DNA of 64,000 bases, taken from assembly GCA_009746045.1 (NCBI GenBank), contig RPFO01000310.1, positions 2,332,142 to 2,396,141 on the forward strand, read 5' to 3'. Each line of letters starts with the position of its first letter. The stretch's first letter is position 1. Source of the stretch: Mesostigma viride (lineage: Eukaryota > Streptophyta > Mesostigmatophyceae > Mesostigmatales > Mesostigmataceae). Below are positions 21,142 to 57,499 of this stretch, one piece after another. Below the pieces are notes generated by a model that did no database searches, was not told the origin of the DNA, and worked only from the letters and a program-made list of their open reading frames with translations. The translations under genes and the position numbers were made by a program.

Positions 21142-21233
21142 GCTGCCCCTGGACGGGCAGAGATCGACCGGCGCGCGGCGGGGTCTCCGATCGATCTCCC
21201 CCGCCGGTCGATCTCTGCCCGTCCTGGGGCAGC
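21142..21233. repeat. Strong hairpin, arms of about 32 bp
   Basis: The arm at 21142-21173, including GACGGGCAGAGATCGACCGG, pairs with 21202-21233, including CCGGTCGATCTCTGCCCGTC. There is one mismatch in the outer part (CCCCTGG against CCTGGGG) and a loop of about 28 bp that itself contains GATCGATC. It could be a foldback element or a structured RNA. Confidence 0.85.
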
Positions 21234-21531
21234 AACTCTCCACGCCCGGGCAAAGGGATTGGGTCGTCAGCAGAAGGAAATCAGCACGGAGTGCGATCCA
21301 CTTTTCCCACAGGCAAATAATTAACGCACCTGCGCCACTTGAGCGAGGAAAATAATGGCGATGGAGGACAACGGTTAGAGTGACAATTATTATTATTATT
21401 ATTACTTATCACGTAGACTGCGTCGCGTGGGTAACAGTAAATGAACCTTCGATAGAGTGACGATAAAGATAACCAACCAAGGTGCCAGTTCTGCAACCTG
21501 TGGTAAAAATTTTAACGTCATGGTTTTGATG

Positions 21532-22154
21532 GAATTTTCTAGGCTGCCCAACGTGCCTTCCGGCTTGAGAATTCTGGCAGATCACTTCTTGTTTATCTGG
21601 CCACAGCTCAGCTAAGCCTTGAAGCAGGTTTCTATCAAGGTACGCTTACGGGACCTGCTCTCAACTTGTCATTGCTCAGCAATTGAAGAACGAAATATAC
21701 TGTCGTTTTCTGTTTGTTCCACGAGTAGAGCGTGGCGATGAGGGGGCACACGGTTATGACATATATATGATGATATATGTTTTTTCCAGAAAAATCTGGA
21801 TGCACGAATCCCGCGTAATGTCATGATGGAGAAGCTGGCCTTTGTTACCTGTGCCTGCAATAGATGCGTGCAGCGACTTGGTGATGCTCTAGTGTTCAAC
21901 TACATTTCATTTGTTAAGGTCTGTAGGGTGAAATTACCCAGGCATCGCCTCTGCAAAGGGTGCCAGCCAATCCCGTGTTTGTCTTACTTATGATAATTGT
22001 TTGGTCAGCCAACTTTGTGTTCTTCTTAGTGACCCTTCGCTTTCTGCCTAGGTTCACGTGCACGTTGTCAAGGCCTTTGCTGTTCTGGTTGCTTTTGCTA
22101 GTTTTTCCATTAATCGTCGTAGGTCGCCTCGTTTTCTCCGTAGCGCGCTCCTGA
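21532..22154 (+). CDS. Possible exon chain of an unrecognised gene
   Basis: A plausible exon follows TTTTCTAG at about 21542 (reads AAQRAFRLENSGRSLLVYLA, donor AG/GTACGC). A second follows TTTTTTCCAG near 21788 (reads NLDARIPRNVMMEKLAFVTC, then ACNRC, donor AAG/GTCTGT at 21919). A hydrophobic frame at 21960-22154 has two membrane-like segments. The first two do not share phase, so the model is incomplete or wrong. Confidence 0.25.
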
Positions 22155-22199
22155 TGGGGTGAAATTGTGTTGATTCAAGTCGGCATGGTTACATCTTAG

Positions 22200-22940
22200 C
22201 AGTCGTCAGGAATGTAACCTTGTTTTGCCCTTTCTTGGCCACCCGCGTCTGTGGTTTTAGTCGTGAACATGATGTTCGGACGGATGGGCGTGTGACACTG
22301 TACGCTTGTGCTGTTCACAGACCCGAACTTAGCACAAGCGTTTGCCTTTTTATCACGACTGATCTGTAGTTGCACCTTCCACCTGCTGTAATAATAATGA
22401 ATTGGCACTGGACAGGGTTCATTTGCGCCTTCTCTTCCTTTCCCATTCACTTCACAACCAACAATTATACTTTTTTGTTTTTTCCCTCTAATGTGCCAGA
22501 TTTTTTGGCCCATCCGACCCCCTGTCGGAATTTGGTGGCTCTCGCGAAGCCTAGTACTCTAAATTCTGTTCTTTATCTACGCTGTTGCAAACGACTAATG
22601 TGCCTGTCCTCCTTGGCATAGGCCCTCCACCAGCTTCCAGCCAGTGGCTCCATTAACCCTGAAAATCGTGCCCACACCTTACATTTGACCCAAAATCTGG
22701 CCTTAGCCCCTGTCCCTACCGGTTAGCCCTAGTCCCTGCCCTTGACATATATCTCTAACCTCTGTCTTTATCCCCTGCCCCCAACCTGCCACACTAACAG
22801 CAGCCCAGCATAAAGACGGACCACCTTCCTCCATCCTTCTTCCCTCTCCCTGTTTGTCCCTTTCACGCTAACCCCTGCCCCTAACATGCCATAGACTAGA
22901 AATGACTGCCCCTGACATCCGGTTCCCCCCTCATGCCCTT
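22200..22940. other. Intergenic or 5' region of the SKI2 gene
   Basis: C-rich unique sequence with repeated short phrases (CCCTGCCC, CCCTAGTCCCTGCCC) leads toward the SKI2 start. No coding region or defined promoter element can be supported. Confidence 0.5.
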
Positions 22941-22950
22941 GACCTCTGCG

Positions 22951-23179
22951 CAGCATGGAGACCGATGCCCCTATCATCTGCCCTCAAAACTTGCTATCCA
23001 CACCTGGCCCCCCTTGTTTCCATCCCATCTGCCCAGCATGGAGGCAGATGCCGCTAGCCTCTGGCCCAACCGTGCAGTCCTACCAGTCACACCAGTCACA
23101 CCAGTCACACCAGTCACACCAACTGCCCTTGACACCTGGTTCCAACATTCCGCCCGCCTGTCCTTGACACCTGCCCAGC
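22951..23179 (+). repeat. Echoes of the SKI2 start-codon edge
   Basis: The bases around the SKI2 initiator, CCCAGCATGGAGACGGATGC (ATG at 23180), occur twice more upstream as GCGCAGCATGGAGACCGATG (ATG at 22955) and CCCAGCATGGAGGCAGATGC (ATG at 23038). Each is preceded by CCCTTGACA- or CATCTG-like text. A four-copy CAGTCACAC tandem lies at 23082-23120. The AG before the ATG may be the acceptor of a 5'UTR intron. Confidence 0.8.
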
Positions 23180-48625
<25,446 letters not shown>

Positions 48626-48680
48626 TTATTGTTCTGGCACTAGCTGGAGTCATCTATGAGGATGAATTCATCAGATCTAG

Positions 48681-48686
48681 AATAAA
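48681..48686 (+). promoter_or_regulatory. AATAAA, possible SKI2 polyadenylation signal
   Basis: AATAAA lies about 56 bp after the SKI2 stop codon. It is a canonical hexamer, but the genome is AT-rich here and green algae often use TGTAA, so this is only a candidate. Confidence 0.3.
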
Positions 48687-48769
48687 TTAATAGCATGTGA
48701 CTGGGACTGTGACGATAGTGTACTTTTATAGTTTTTCTTGGATTATTTCACATCGGAATGCATTACATT

Positions 48770-50483
48770 AATTAATTAACTAATTAATTAATAGACACGT
48801 GACTGCGTCACGTGAGCATAAGTCCTCAGTGGGAGGGGAACATGGGATGGAATGGATGGTGTAAGCTATCGAGGTCCTAGTTACAGGGGTGTGGGCACCG
48901 CGGCCCGAATCGCTAGCTATGAATGCCATACGCGGTCACACGCGGAGCCCCCACAGACTTGGGGGTGGTCTCCTTCATCACTACTTGCCATCGATCCTTG
49001 CGCACCATCTGCTTGAACCATATTACAGACAAACCAGGAGGCTGCCCGGGCGTGAGCCCGTCGCGTCTAGTGTAGCACATGTCCATGCCGAGTCTATCAC
49101 AAAAAGTCCACGGGTGGCGGCCCTGCGGCACGTGGCCTGGGGCACGCCAGGTGAGGACATATCGCCCAGGCTGGGCGGGTTTGGAGCCAGCTAGTCTATC
49201 TGAAGTGATCTGTGCGGGCCAGGTGCCCGGCTAGGCCCAGGCGCCTGTGCCTAATAATGTGGGAAACATAGGGCAAATCAGCGTACAAATCCTCATTACT
49301 AATGCGCAAATCAAAGGGCCTTGCGCAGCATCTTGGTGACGTTGCCGTCGAGTCGTTGCTCCAGCTCCTGCGTCAGTGTCCAGGTCTCGGCGCCGTAGGT
49401 CAGGATCGTCAGAATGACGACCTTGGAGAGGTCACGCTTGACGATCCGGGGTAGGGCGGGGTTGCTCCACCAGCGGTGGTGGTCATGGAGGTGCGCCCAC
49501 GCCATGCCGATCCGTGTCGTCATGTCGTCCTCGCAGTCAGGAAGCCACCTGCCGAGCAGCTTGAAGCGGCCTGAAGGAGGGTAGTTGACCTCGGTGTCGT
49601 CTAAGAGGCGGAGTGTGGGTGGGGGCCCTGCCATGCCGAGGGCCAGGGCCTCCGTTTTGGGGCTGATTTCTAGACCAACCGCCCGAGCCTCGAGCGCCAG
49701 GCAGTCCAGCCAAAGTTGGGCAGACTCCGGCTTCTCGATGAGCGTGATGTCGTCGGCATAAATGAGGTCAGCTAGTAAATTCTGCTTGTTAGTCGGCCCC
49801 CCTTCTCCAAGCTCGTTCGTGATCGCTAGGCCGGGGGCCCGGCCTGCAATGCTAGCAAAGCGAGCACGTGCCTGGCGCATAACATAATCCACTACAATAA
49901 TAAACAGATACGGCGACAGGACGCAACCCTGCCAGACGCCGGTCTGCAGTGGGCATGGCGGGGTAATGCCGTGTTGAGTGCGCACCGAAGTGGTCGACCC
50001 CTCATACAGCGTGCGGATGACGGTAATCAGCTAGGGGAGTGGGGACACGAGCGCGAGCAAGTACAGCCCATAGAGCGTCCCAGAGGACAGAATTAAAAGC
50101 CTTGATGAAGTCGACGAAGATCAGGATGGCAGGAAACTCACCAGGTTGCAGGAGAGCGATTTCCTCGAAGAGGCGACGCGCGACGAAGATGGCCATGACG
50201 GTGTTGCGCCCAGGACGAAAGCCCATTTGACTTTCCCCTAGGTGACAGTCGAGAGCAGAACGAAGGCGGTTGAGGATCATGCGCATGAACAACTTGAGTG
50301 TGGCGCTCTGGATGCAGACTCCTCGGTAGTTGGCGGGGTCGTCAGGGGAACCTTTGTTTTTGTACAGCATAATTAATACAGTAGCTGTGCTGCCACTCAG
50401 GAATGGGCGGCGCGGCGGCAAGCAGGATCTGGTTGCAGACGTCAAGCAGGAACCCCGTGATCGCCGTCAGCTTAATCACCGGG
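48770..50483 (-). mobile_element. LINE family A copy, longest reverse-transcriptase segment
   Basis: On the minus strand: RT blocks YKNKGSPDDPANYRGVCIQS (fingers), FRPGRNTVMAIFVARRLFEE, the catalytic-region Asp in AILIFVDFIKAFNSV, GVWQGCVLSPYLFIIVVDYV, the catalytic LIYADDITLIEK, and the thumb (WWSNPALPRIVKRDLSKVVI). Frames change near 50430 and 50030, so the polymerase is inactive as read. The 3' end carries the palindrome at 48796-48814 and an ATTAATTAA tail at 48770-48793. The N-terminal endonuclease is missing (5' truncation at about 50483). Confidence 0.88.
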
Positions 50484-50518
50484 GCATGGAATGGATGGTG
50501 TAAGCTATCTAGGTCCTA
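50484..50518 (-). mobile_element. Left remnant of a LINE A 3' end, split by another insertion
   Basis: GGAATGGATGGTGTAAGCTA, then TCTAGGTCCTA, matches the LINE A 3' end in reverse orientation (compare 48850-48885). Its continuation, GTTACAGGAGTGTGGGCACC, resumes at 51786 after the 50519-51776 insertion. Confidence 0.8.
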
Positions 50519-51776
50519 TTCATCATTATGGTGGACTACATTATGCGGCGTGCACAAGCCTGCTTCGCCCGGGTGGAGGGGCGCCCGCCGGGGATCGAGA
50601 TCACGGAGTACGCCAGCTACGGCGGGGTTGACCCACCCTACCGCCTGAGCGATCTGATCTACGCTGATGACACGACACTCCTGGAAACCCCAGAGTCAGC
50701 CCAACTGTGGCTAGACAGCTTATCACTGGAAGCGCGGGCGGTGGGGCTTATGATCAGCAAGAAAACGGAGGTCATGGCCATCGGCTTCCCTGCTGGGATA
50801 GCCCCACCCACCCTCCTCTTGCTGGACGGCAGCCCCGTCCCCCCGGCGACTCGCTTCAAGCTCCTTGGCAGCTGGCTTCCCTCCACGGCCGACGACATCA
50901 ACACCCGCATTGGCCAGGCCTGGGCGGCCCTCCGCCGCCTCGACAGGTTCTGGACCTGTCGCTACCTGAGTGAGCGACGCAAGCGCATTCTGTTCAAGGC
51001 CCTTGTCCTCAGCATCCTCCTTTATGGCTGCGAGGCGTGGACCCTGGACCAGGCGCTGAGCCAGCAGCTTGACGGCACCGTCACTCGAATGCTCCGTCAT
51101 ATCCTCGGCGTCCGCTACCAAGAACGCCGCACCCAGGCCGAGCTTTACTGCGAGCTCCCTCTTGTCACCCACACCATCCGACACCGCCGCCTCCTCTTTG
51201 CCGGCCATCTTGCCCGCACAGACCAGGTGAATACCGATGTGGGCCCTGCCGGGGGGCTTAAGACGGGCCAACCAGGTAGACACCTCCTCCTATGGCAGGG
51301 TCCCCTTGTACCATCGCAACCCACTGGCAAACTTGCGCGCGCCGGGCACCGGCGCGGCGCGACCCGGACCTATGTGACACAACTGCTTGAAGATGCAGGG
51401 CTTCTGGGACTATCCGTACTCCACGCCCGCATGATTGACAAGGAGAAATGGGCTGCCATCTGCGATAAGCACCTTCCCGAGGGGTATGCTCCTGTTTTCT
51501 CCCCACGGGCCCCGCGGCCCGTTGCTAGCCAGGGTAGAAGTCCGCAGGTGGAGGTTATTGGTCCTGAGGATAGCCGCTACACTACCGCCTCGTCTGCCAT
51601 TACAGTAGAGGACAGCTCGGATGAGGATTACATCCCCATCTAGTGCTTAACGGTTGGGGGATGATGCAGACGATATTTGTTTAAACTTTTGTGTAAATAT
51701 TTTTCTAATGAGATTAGCATAGTACTCCGTGGCATGCCTTTGCGCATGACACGCACTACGTACTTACTTACTTACT
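50519..51776 (+). mobile_element. LINE family B copy with open reverse-transcriptase C-terminal half
   Basis: An uninterrupted frame of about 371 codons (50528-51643) covers RT from VDYIMRRAQACFARVEGRPP through catalytic LIYADDTTLLETPESAQLWL to a C-terminal domain (HTIRHRRLLFAGHLARTDQV) and an acidic tail EDSSDEDYIPI. It is related to but clearly distinct from family A (about half the residues match by eye). The 3' end is an ACTT repeat rather than ATTA. TAGGTCCTA at 50510-50518 and 51777-51785 is its target-site duplication, inside an older LINE A tail. The open frame suggests a fairly recent insertion, but the 5' truncation removes the rest of ORF2. Confidence 0.9.
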
Positions 51777-51880
51777 TAGGTCCTAGTTACAGGAGTGTGG
51801 GCACCGCGGCCCGAATCGCTATGCATTACATGGGCCATGAATTCCACAAGGAGTGGGATGGATGGTGGAGTGCCTAACAG
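51777..51880 (-). mobile_element. Right remnant of the split LINE A 3' end
   Basis: TAGGTCCTAGTTACAGGAGT followed by GTGGGCACCGCGGCCCGAAT continues the 50484-50518 remnant and then decays. Confidence 0.75.
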
Positions 51881-52016
51881 TCTATTTGGTGGAACAAAAG
51901 TTTGATTGCAACCACAATTGTTTTATTGCTGAGTCGACCATAACATGAAATTTGTGTTGCTAACACCACCGGTTAATTAACGGATGCCACGCGCAGCTAG
52001 CGATTTGAAGTGTTCT

Positions 52017-52763
52017 ATGCATGCGCCGCCGGTGGAGCAACCCCGCCCTACCCCGGATCGTCAAGCGTGACCTCTTCAAGGTCGTCATTCTGACGATCCT
52101 GACCTACGGCGCCGAGACCTGGACACTGACGCAGGAGCTGGGGCAACGACTCGACGGCAACGTCACCAAGATGCTGCGCAAGGCCCTTAACACCCCCTTT
52201 GGTTTGCACATTAGTAATGAGGATTTGTACGCTGATTTGCCCTATGTTTCCCACATTATTAGGCACAGGCGTCTGGGCCTAGCCGGGCACCTGGCCCGCG
52301 GCACAGATCAGGTAGACACTTCAGATAGACTAGCTGGCACCGAACCCGCCCAGCCTGGGCGATATGTCCTCACCTGGTGTGCATGCCCCAGGCCGCGCGC
52401 GGCAGGGCCGCCACCCGTGGACTTTTCGTGATAGACTCGGCATGGACATGTGCTACATGTACACTAGACGCGACGGGCTCACACCCGCGGGCAGCCTCCT
52501 GGTTTGTCTGTAATATGGTTCAAGCAGATAGTACGCAAGGATAGATGGCAAGTAGTGATGAAGGAGACCACCCCCAAGCCTGTGGGGGCTCCGCGTGTGA
52601 CCGCGTATGGCATTCATAGCGATTCGGGCCGTGGTGCCCACAACCCTGTAACTAGGACCTAGATAGCTTACACCATCCATTCCATCCCATGTTCCCCTCC
52701 CACTGTGACTTATGCTCACGTGACAGCCACGTGTCTATTGATTAATTAATTAGTTAATGCATG
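52017..52763 (+). mobile_element. LINE family A copy, short 5'-truncated
   Basis: Begins within the thumb (RRWSNPALPRIVKRDLFKVV) and runs through the C-terminal domain to the 3' end, with several indels. The palindrome is shortened (CACGTGACAGCCACGTG, 52717-52733). ATGCATG at 52017-52023 and 52757-52763 is a likely 7-bp target-site duplication. Confidence 0.82.
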
Positions 52764-52879
52764 TAGACTGTCGAAGCAGCACCTATTTTGCATGCCTGAT
52801 TCCTTCTCGAGAGGATGTATCTTGTTGTCGCAACCTTGTGAAGTGCAATTACAACTACACTTACAAACACGAAATACAC

Positions 52880-52990
52880 ATTGCCATGATCTTGATCCAT
52901 ATGCCCCTTCTCACTACTCAGGGATATGCGCTACATGTACTCCCAACGGAGTCATGTTCCTAATTAATTAATTAATTAGTTGAATAATTA
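52880..52990 (+). mobile_element. 3' end of another LINE-like family
   Basis: CATATGCCCCTTCTCA...GGGATATGCGCTACAT, then ACTCCCAACGGAG and an ATTA tail, matches, in inverse orientation, the 3' end of the ORF1 element at 60214-60290. A decayed copy is at about 58290-58345. Confidence 0.65.
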
Positions 52991-53405
52991 ATTAATGATC
53001 TTGAGAGTGAAAGCACTGCATACGCGTATCCCCACACGATCCTTTGTATTTGGATTCAACAGCTCATGGGACATGCTACACACAACTACGTACGGAAGCC
53101 ATGCACCATGCAGAAGCCAAACACCAAACCTGCAGGAAGGCACATTATGCCTGTGAAATCTCCTACATGTCTACCTCGCGCAACCACAGAATACTGATCA
53201 AGGAGACAACCAGCGCAGAATATACCTGAGTGCAGAAGGGGGAGGTCCACAGCACACCAGGGCGTGAGCCATAAAAGCGAAACATACGGAACTGCGAAAC
53301 ATAAGAAATTAGTCCGAGTGAGGGACCACCAAGCCGGCACACACTCCCAAGTCGAATCGCATAACTGGGAATCCGTGCTGCCCTTTCTGGCAGGCCCTGC
53401 AACTA

Positions 53406-53658
53406 TGGCTTCAGGAGCACGGGGCAGTCGAGAAAAACGAACTGAAGAAGAACCATGTAGTACCCCACAGTCTGCGTCCTTCATTACACCCACTTCATTC
53501 ACTGGTTCCCACTATGCCGGCATTGACACCGCCAAAAGGACCAGCGAAAGGCCCAGCAGCAGCATTACGCCACATTATGCAGCAGCGCTAGGCCGGCAAC
53601 GAATATGGGCAATTCTTCGACTTCCGTCAACAAGAAGTTGCCGATGCAGTACCTAGTC
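53406..53658 (+). CDS. Unrecognised open frame
   Basis: An ATG at 53406 opens MASGARGSREKRTEEEPCST and runs about 80 residues, Ser/Thr-rich. I recognise no domain and have no evidence of expression. Confidence 0.15.
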
Positions 53659-54153
53659 GGGGCCTGGTTCCATGCCGTCTACCGACTGAAGGCGCTGGCA
53701 ATTAATAATCATATTTTTGTGTAGGTGTACCTGGAAGCCCGTCGGCGTATGTTTAGATATTTTTGTTTACCTGTTCCAGTTATTAGGGGGCAAATTCCGC
53801 ATAACGCAGAATATGCAACTCTCAAGACGATCGCGTCCGAGAGATTCTACATCTATAATGCTGCTGACTGTACGATACGCCAAGAGCGGTGGGTATCTAC
53901 ATCTAGCGCCAAAAGGCGCAGGGGCGCGAACTTGGGTCCGTGCCCGGGAAACCGTTTCCCGCCAAAATCCAGTCTTTACGTGATACTTGATACTGATAAC
54001 AATTATGCCAGCGAGCAAGCAGCGAGGGGATATTTGCGGCAAGCCGCCAACCCTGACAACTTCGATCGACGACTAACGCATATATCGTGCAAATTTATAA
54101 AAACGGTGGACTCCAAGAAGACCAGGAGAAAGGGTTCGTCTTCTTCAAGCTGA
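53605..54153 (+). CDS. Unrecognised frame of 182 codons interrupted by one in-frame TAG
   Basis: ATG at 53605 (MGNSSTSVNKKLPMQYLVGA) reads to a TAG at 53722-53724. The same frame continues without break from VYLEARRRMFRYFCLPVPVI to a Lys/Ser-rich end (KKTRRKGSSSSS) at 54153. TTTTTGTGTAG just before the second part also looks like a splice acceptor, so the TAG may be the end of an intron whose donor I cannot place. Composition is protein-like; function unknown. Confidence 0.3.
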
Positions 54154-54235
54154 CAATATTACTGTGTAATTATGGTCGAGGCAGCTATCTCGTAAGGCTC
54201 AGACTTGGACTTCCCTTCTTTCTTTCTATACATTG

Positions 54236-54431
54236 GGGAAAGGGACGCTGCAAGAGGCAGACTTGCAGGCGTGAGCCACATTCTGCAAGCTGCCATGATC
54301 GGCCAACGGATCTATACTTCCGAGCGGCTGCAGAACTATTGCTGGAGGTTCTTAACTGAAGTTCCGGACGCTGTCTTCAACGACTTCATTGTAGTCAGAT
54401 ATTGCGTGTCTCTTGGCACCTTCTTCCGGGT
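54236..54431 (+). CDS. Possible exon of the same unrecognised locus
   Basis: An open stretch (RDAARGRLAGVSHILQAAMI, then LQNYCWRFLTEVPDAVFNDF) ends at a good donor, CCGG/GTAAGACT. It has balanced composition but no recognised domain. The interval 54600-55130 shows nothing I can name. Confidence 0.22.
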
Positions 54432-55132
54432 AAGACTCGACGCGTTTTCTATCTTTACAGCCGCTCCTGCGTGCCATCAGTCTGCTATGCTCTCCAGGGT
54501 TCGGGCTCATGTGTTCTTTACATTTTCGTGCGATCCCCAATCCGTTGACCCTGACAGAAAGAGTACTTGGTTGGTCATGGCCTAGGGGCGATGTCGGCTT
54601 ATATTCGATACCGTAACTAGCTTGGTCACATAAGGTAGCGTCGTGAGAATTTGCGTTTAATCCACTGTTAGGGTATGTTAATCACCCTACTGTCTTCATG
54701 AACTCATAACTTACCCCTAGAAGCAACCCAGGGCGTCAGCAGATAGTTTTATCGGAGCACCCGCGTTCTGAGTCAACTGCACCCAGCTGCATTGCCGCCT
54801 TGCAGCTAATCTACCCGCTCCATTTTGTTCACGCGGCTCCATCAGGTGGCATGTTCAGCGGCACCAAGGTCTAGTGAAGCTAATATTGGAGCTGACATGA
54901 TTGCATGTCTGGTGTTAATGCCGGCTGCTTGCCGGTGCGATTTTGTCATTTGGTGTGCTGAAAAATAAAAGTAGGAGCTGATAGTCGTCACTGCATTGGT
55001 CTGCCTGTGTGTGATGGGTTCTCCCGGCGGGACCCTGCTCTGTAGCCTTGATATTGATAGGCAATTATCCGCCTAGTTACCGATGAATCAACCGACTACT
55101 CATGTTTTCTAACAGGAAAGAGTCCACCAAGT

Positions 55133-55255
55133 CATGATGAGTCTATAGTAAACTATGTCTTATCTACATTCAATATCACTCATGGTGACTAATCATCGAT
55201 GAGTCCGTAAACTATGTCTTATTTACATTCAATATCACTCATGGTGACTAATTTT
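55133..55255. repeat. Tandem duplication of about 62 bp
   Basis: GTAAACTATGTCTTATYTAC, then ATTCAATATCACTCATGGTG, occurs twice about 62 bp apart, upstream of the LRR gene. Confidence 0.9.
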
Positions 55256-55744
55256 GGGTTTCCTGGCCCGTGGTGCTGCTGGCGTGGCGCCTTGGGCATG
55301 GACCTGCAGATCTCTCATAACGCGCCAGGTGGAACGCTACTCCTGCTTCCTTTGGAGTCTGGACCCGGCAGCGCATCCCCTGCTTGTCGGCGGTGCCCAG
55401 CTCAACCCATTGCAACTGCCGTGAGCAAGGACCACCTGAGGAGGCATCGCCACTTTTCAGCTGTCGTAACCGGTATCGCCACATTTTGGCAGAAGCATTT
55501 CCACTCTACTTGTACCCCTTGGCATGTCCTCGTGGGCAGCCGTGAGCTGTTGAATGCATCATCTTGTTGGTAGTCAGCGCCTGCTCTTTCAGAGTCCAGT
55601 GTCCACCCACGGTGACCAGCCGAGGTGCAACTGCATCGGCCAAGAGTCCATTCACTTACCAGCACCATCATCATCAACAACCAGCCCCCATTTTATCTCC
55701 TTGCGCCATCATCATCCACACGCAGCGACCAACTATCCCCAGCC

Positions 55745-57499
55745 ATGGTCACCCACCTGCCTGAAGAGGTCACCCTGGACAAGATCATGGCGGTCCGTGG
55801 GGTGGGAAGCACGATAATGGGCACCCTCCCCCTTCCCGACCGCGTGCGGCTGCGGGGCACCTGCCGCGCGTTCCTGGCCGCAGCTGATGAGTCCCTCCAG
55901 GGTGTGACCGAGCTCTTTGGCGACGACATCGTGGGCGGGGTGTCCCGCCCTGGTGCCAGCGGTCTACCCTGGCTGGTCACCAAGTGCAGCTCGGCAAGCT
56001 TGGTCTCGCTATGCGTGGCGCTTCGGTGCGATCATGACAAGGCCTGGATCGAGCGGGACCGCTTCGCCCTCGCGACGCAATCGTTCGAGGGCATTTATTA
56101 CTACGCCCCTGGCGCGCTGCCCCCCCTGGAGGACATCGCGGCAAAGTTCCAGGGGCTCGCGTATGTCAACGTGGCTGGGTGCGACGAGGACGTTACGAAT
56201 GAAGGCATCATGGCGCTCGCTCGCGCATGCCGACACAACCTGACCTCCCTCGACGTCTCCTTCTGCACGCAGGTCAAGGACGAGGGCGTGACTGCGGTGG
56301 CAGAGAACTGCACGAGACTCGTCAAGCTGGCGCTCCACGGGTGCAAGAGAGTAACGGACGCAACCATGCCGTCCGTGGCGCGGCACTGCGGGGGGACCCT
56401 GGAGGAGCTGGACGTGGGGCGGACCAAGGTGCGCGACGTGGGGTTGGTCATGTGCGTGCGGGGCTGCACACGCCTGCGCGCCCTCACACTGGCCCATTTC
56501 TTCACGGACATCAGCGTGTGCCAGGTGGCGGCGTTCTGCGGCAAGCTGGAGCGGCTGAGCGTGTGGGGCTGCCAAGGCGTGACAGATGCGGGCATACTGG
56601 CCATCGCCGCTCGCTGCCCGTCGTTGCAATGGCTTGACGCCACGTTCTGCCAGGTGTCAGACAAGAGCGTTTGCGCGCTGGCCAGGGGCTGCCCAGGGCT
56701 AAGGCACTTGAAGCTGGTGGCCACTGGGGTGACAGATGCCGGTATTAAGGTGGTCGCGGATGTGTGCGGCACCTCATTGGAGCTTCTGGACGTGAGCTCG
56801 TGCGAGGGGGTGACGGACGCTGGGATTACGAGGGTGGCGAGGAAATGCGGGCGGCTGCGCCAGCTGGCGGTCGACGGGTGCGGCGACGTGACTGACGCCA
56901 GCATTTCCGAGGTCGCGGAGAGATGCCACGGGATCGAGGAGCTGTTCCTCAGCAACAGCGGCATCGAGGGGGAGGGCGTCAGGGCCATCGCGGCCCATGC
57001 TCGTGAGCTTCGGTGCTTGGAGGTGGCGTGCGGGGGCCTCACAGTGGAAGACGTTGTCGCGATAGCCCAGGGGTGTCCGAACCTCGAGGAGTTGGATGTG
57101 TCCCAATCCGCGGACTGCGGTACCAAGGAGGCTATAAATGCGATCGTTTGCCACTGCACCAAGCTGCGTGCGTTCAAGGCCGAGGGTTGTGGGCTCGACG
57201 ACGATGAGGTGGCACTGTTGATCACGGAGAGGGGGCGGCAGTTGCGGGTGCTGGATGTATCGAGGGGTTTGTTTCTTAGAATCTCGGACAAGACGCTCGC
57301 ATTGGTGGCGTCGCACTGCCCGCAGCTGGAGAAGATCGCGCTGAGGGGCTGCCGTGTGACAAATGACGGCGTACGGCTCCTTGCGAGCGGGTGCAAGAAT
57401 TTGAGGCACCTGGACGTGAAGTCGTGCGTCCGGGTGACCCAAGCCAGCTTGGATCTTTTCGAAGGCTGGTGCGAAGTCGAGGCGTACGAGGAGTATTGA
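55745..57499 (+). CDS. F-box-like leucine-rich-repeat protein, intronless
   Basis: ATG at 55745 gives 584 residues; the frame is open 120 bp further upstream, but MVTHLPEEV begins the recognisable domain. Residues about 5-50 resemble an F-box (LPEEVTLDKI, then RLRGTCRAFLAAADES), the segment that docks SCF E3 ligases through Skp1. About 15 cysteine-containing LRRs follow, each with the pattern LxxLxLxGCxxVTDxGIxxIA (for example LERLSVWGCQGVTDAGILAI), the type found in FBXL and Grr1 proteins. It therefore probably selects substrates for ubiquitination. It has no introns, in contrast to the large genes nearby, which may point to a retrocopy or simply to a small-gene habit. The substrate is unknown. 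Confidence 0.85.
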   Translation: MVTHLPEEVTLDKIMAVRGVGSTIMGTLPLPDRVRLRGTCRAFLAAADESLQGVTELFGDDIVGGVSRPGASGLPWLVTKCSSASLVSLCVALRCDHDKAWIERDRFALATQSFEGIYYYAPGALPPLEDIAAKFQGLAYVNVAGCDEDVTNEGIMALARACRHNLTSLDVSFCTQVKDEGVTAVAENCTRLVKLALHGCKRVTDATMPSVARHCGGTLEELDVGRTKVRDVGLVMCVRGCTRLRALTLAHFFTDISVCQVAAFCGKLERLSVWGCQGVTDAGILAIAARCPSLQWLDATFCQVSDKSVCALARGCPGLRHLKLVATGVTDAGIKVVADVCGTSLELLDVSSCEGVTDAGITRVARKCGRLRQLAVDGCGDVTDASISEVAERCHGIEELFLSNSGIEGEGVRAIAAHARELRCLEVACGGLTVEDVVAIAQGCPNLEELDVSQSADCGTKEAINAIVCHCTKLRAFKAEGCGLDDDEVALLITERGRQLRVLDVSRGLFLRISDKTLALVASHCPQLEKIALRGCRVTNDGVRLLASGCKNLRHLDVKSCVRVTQASLDLFEGWCEVEAYEEY

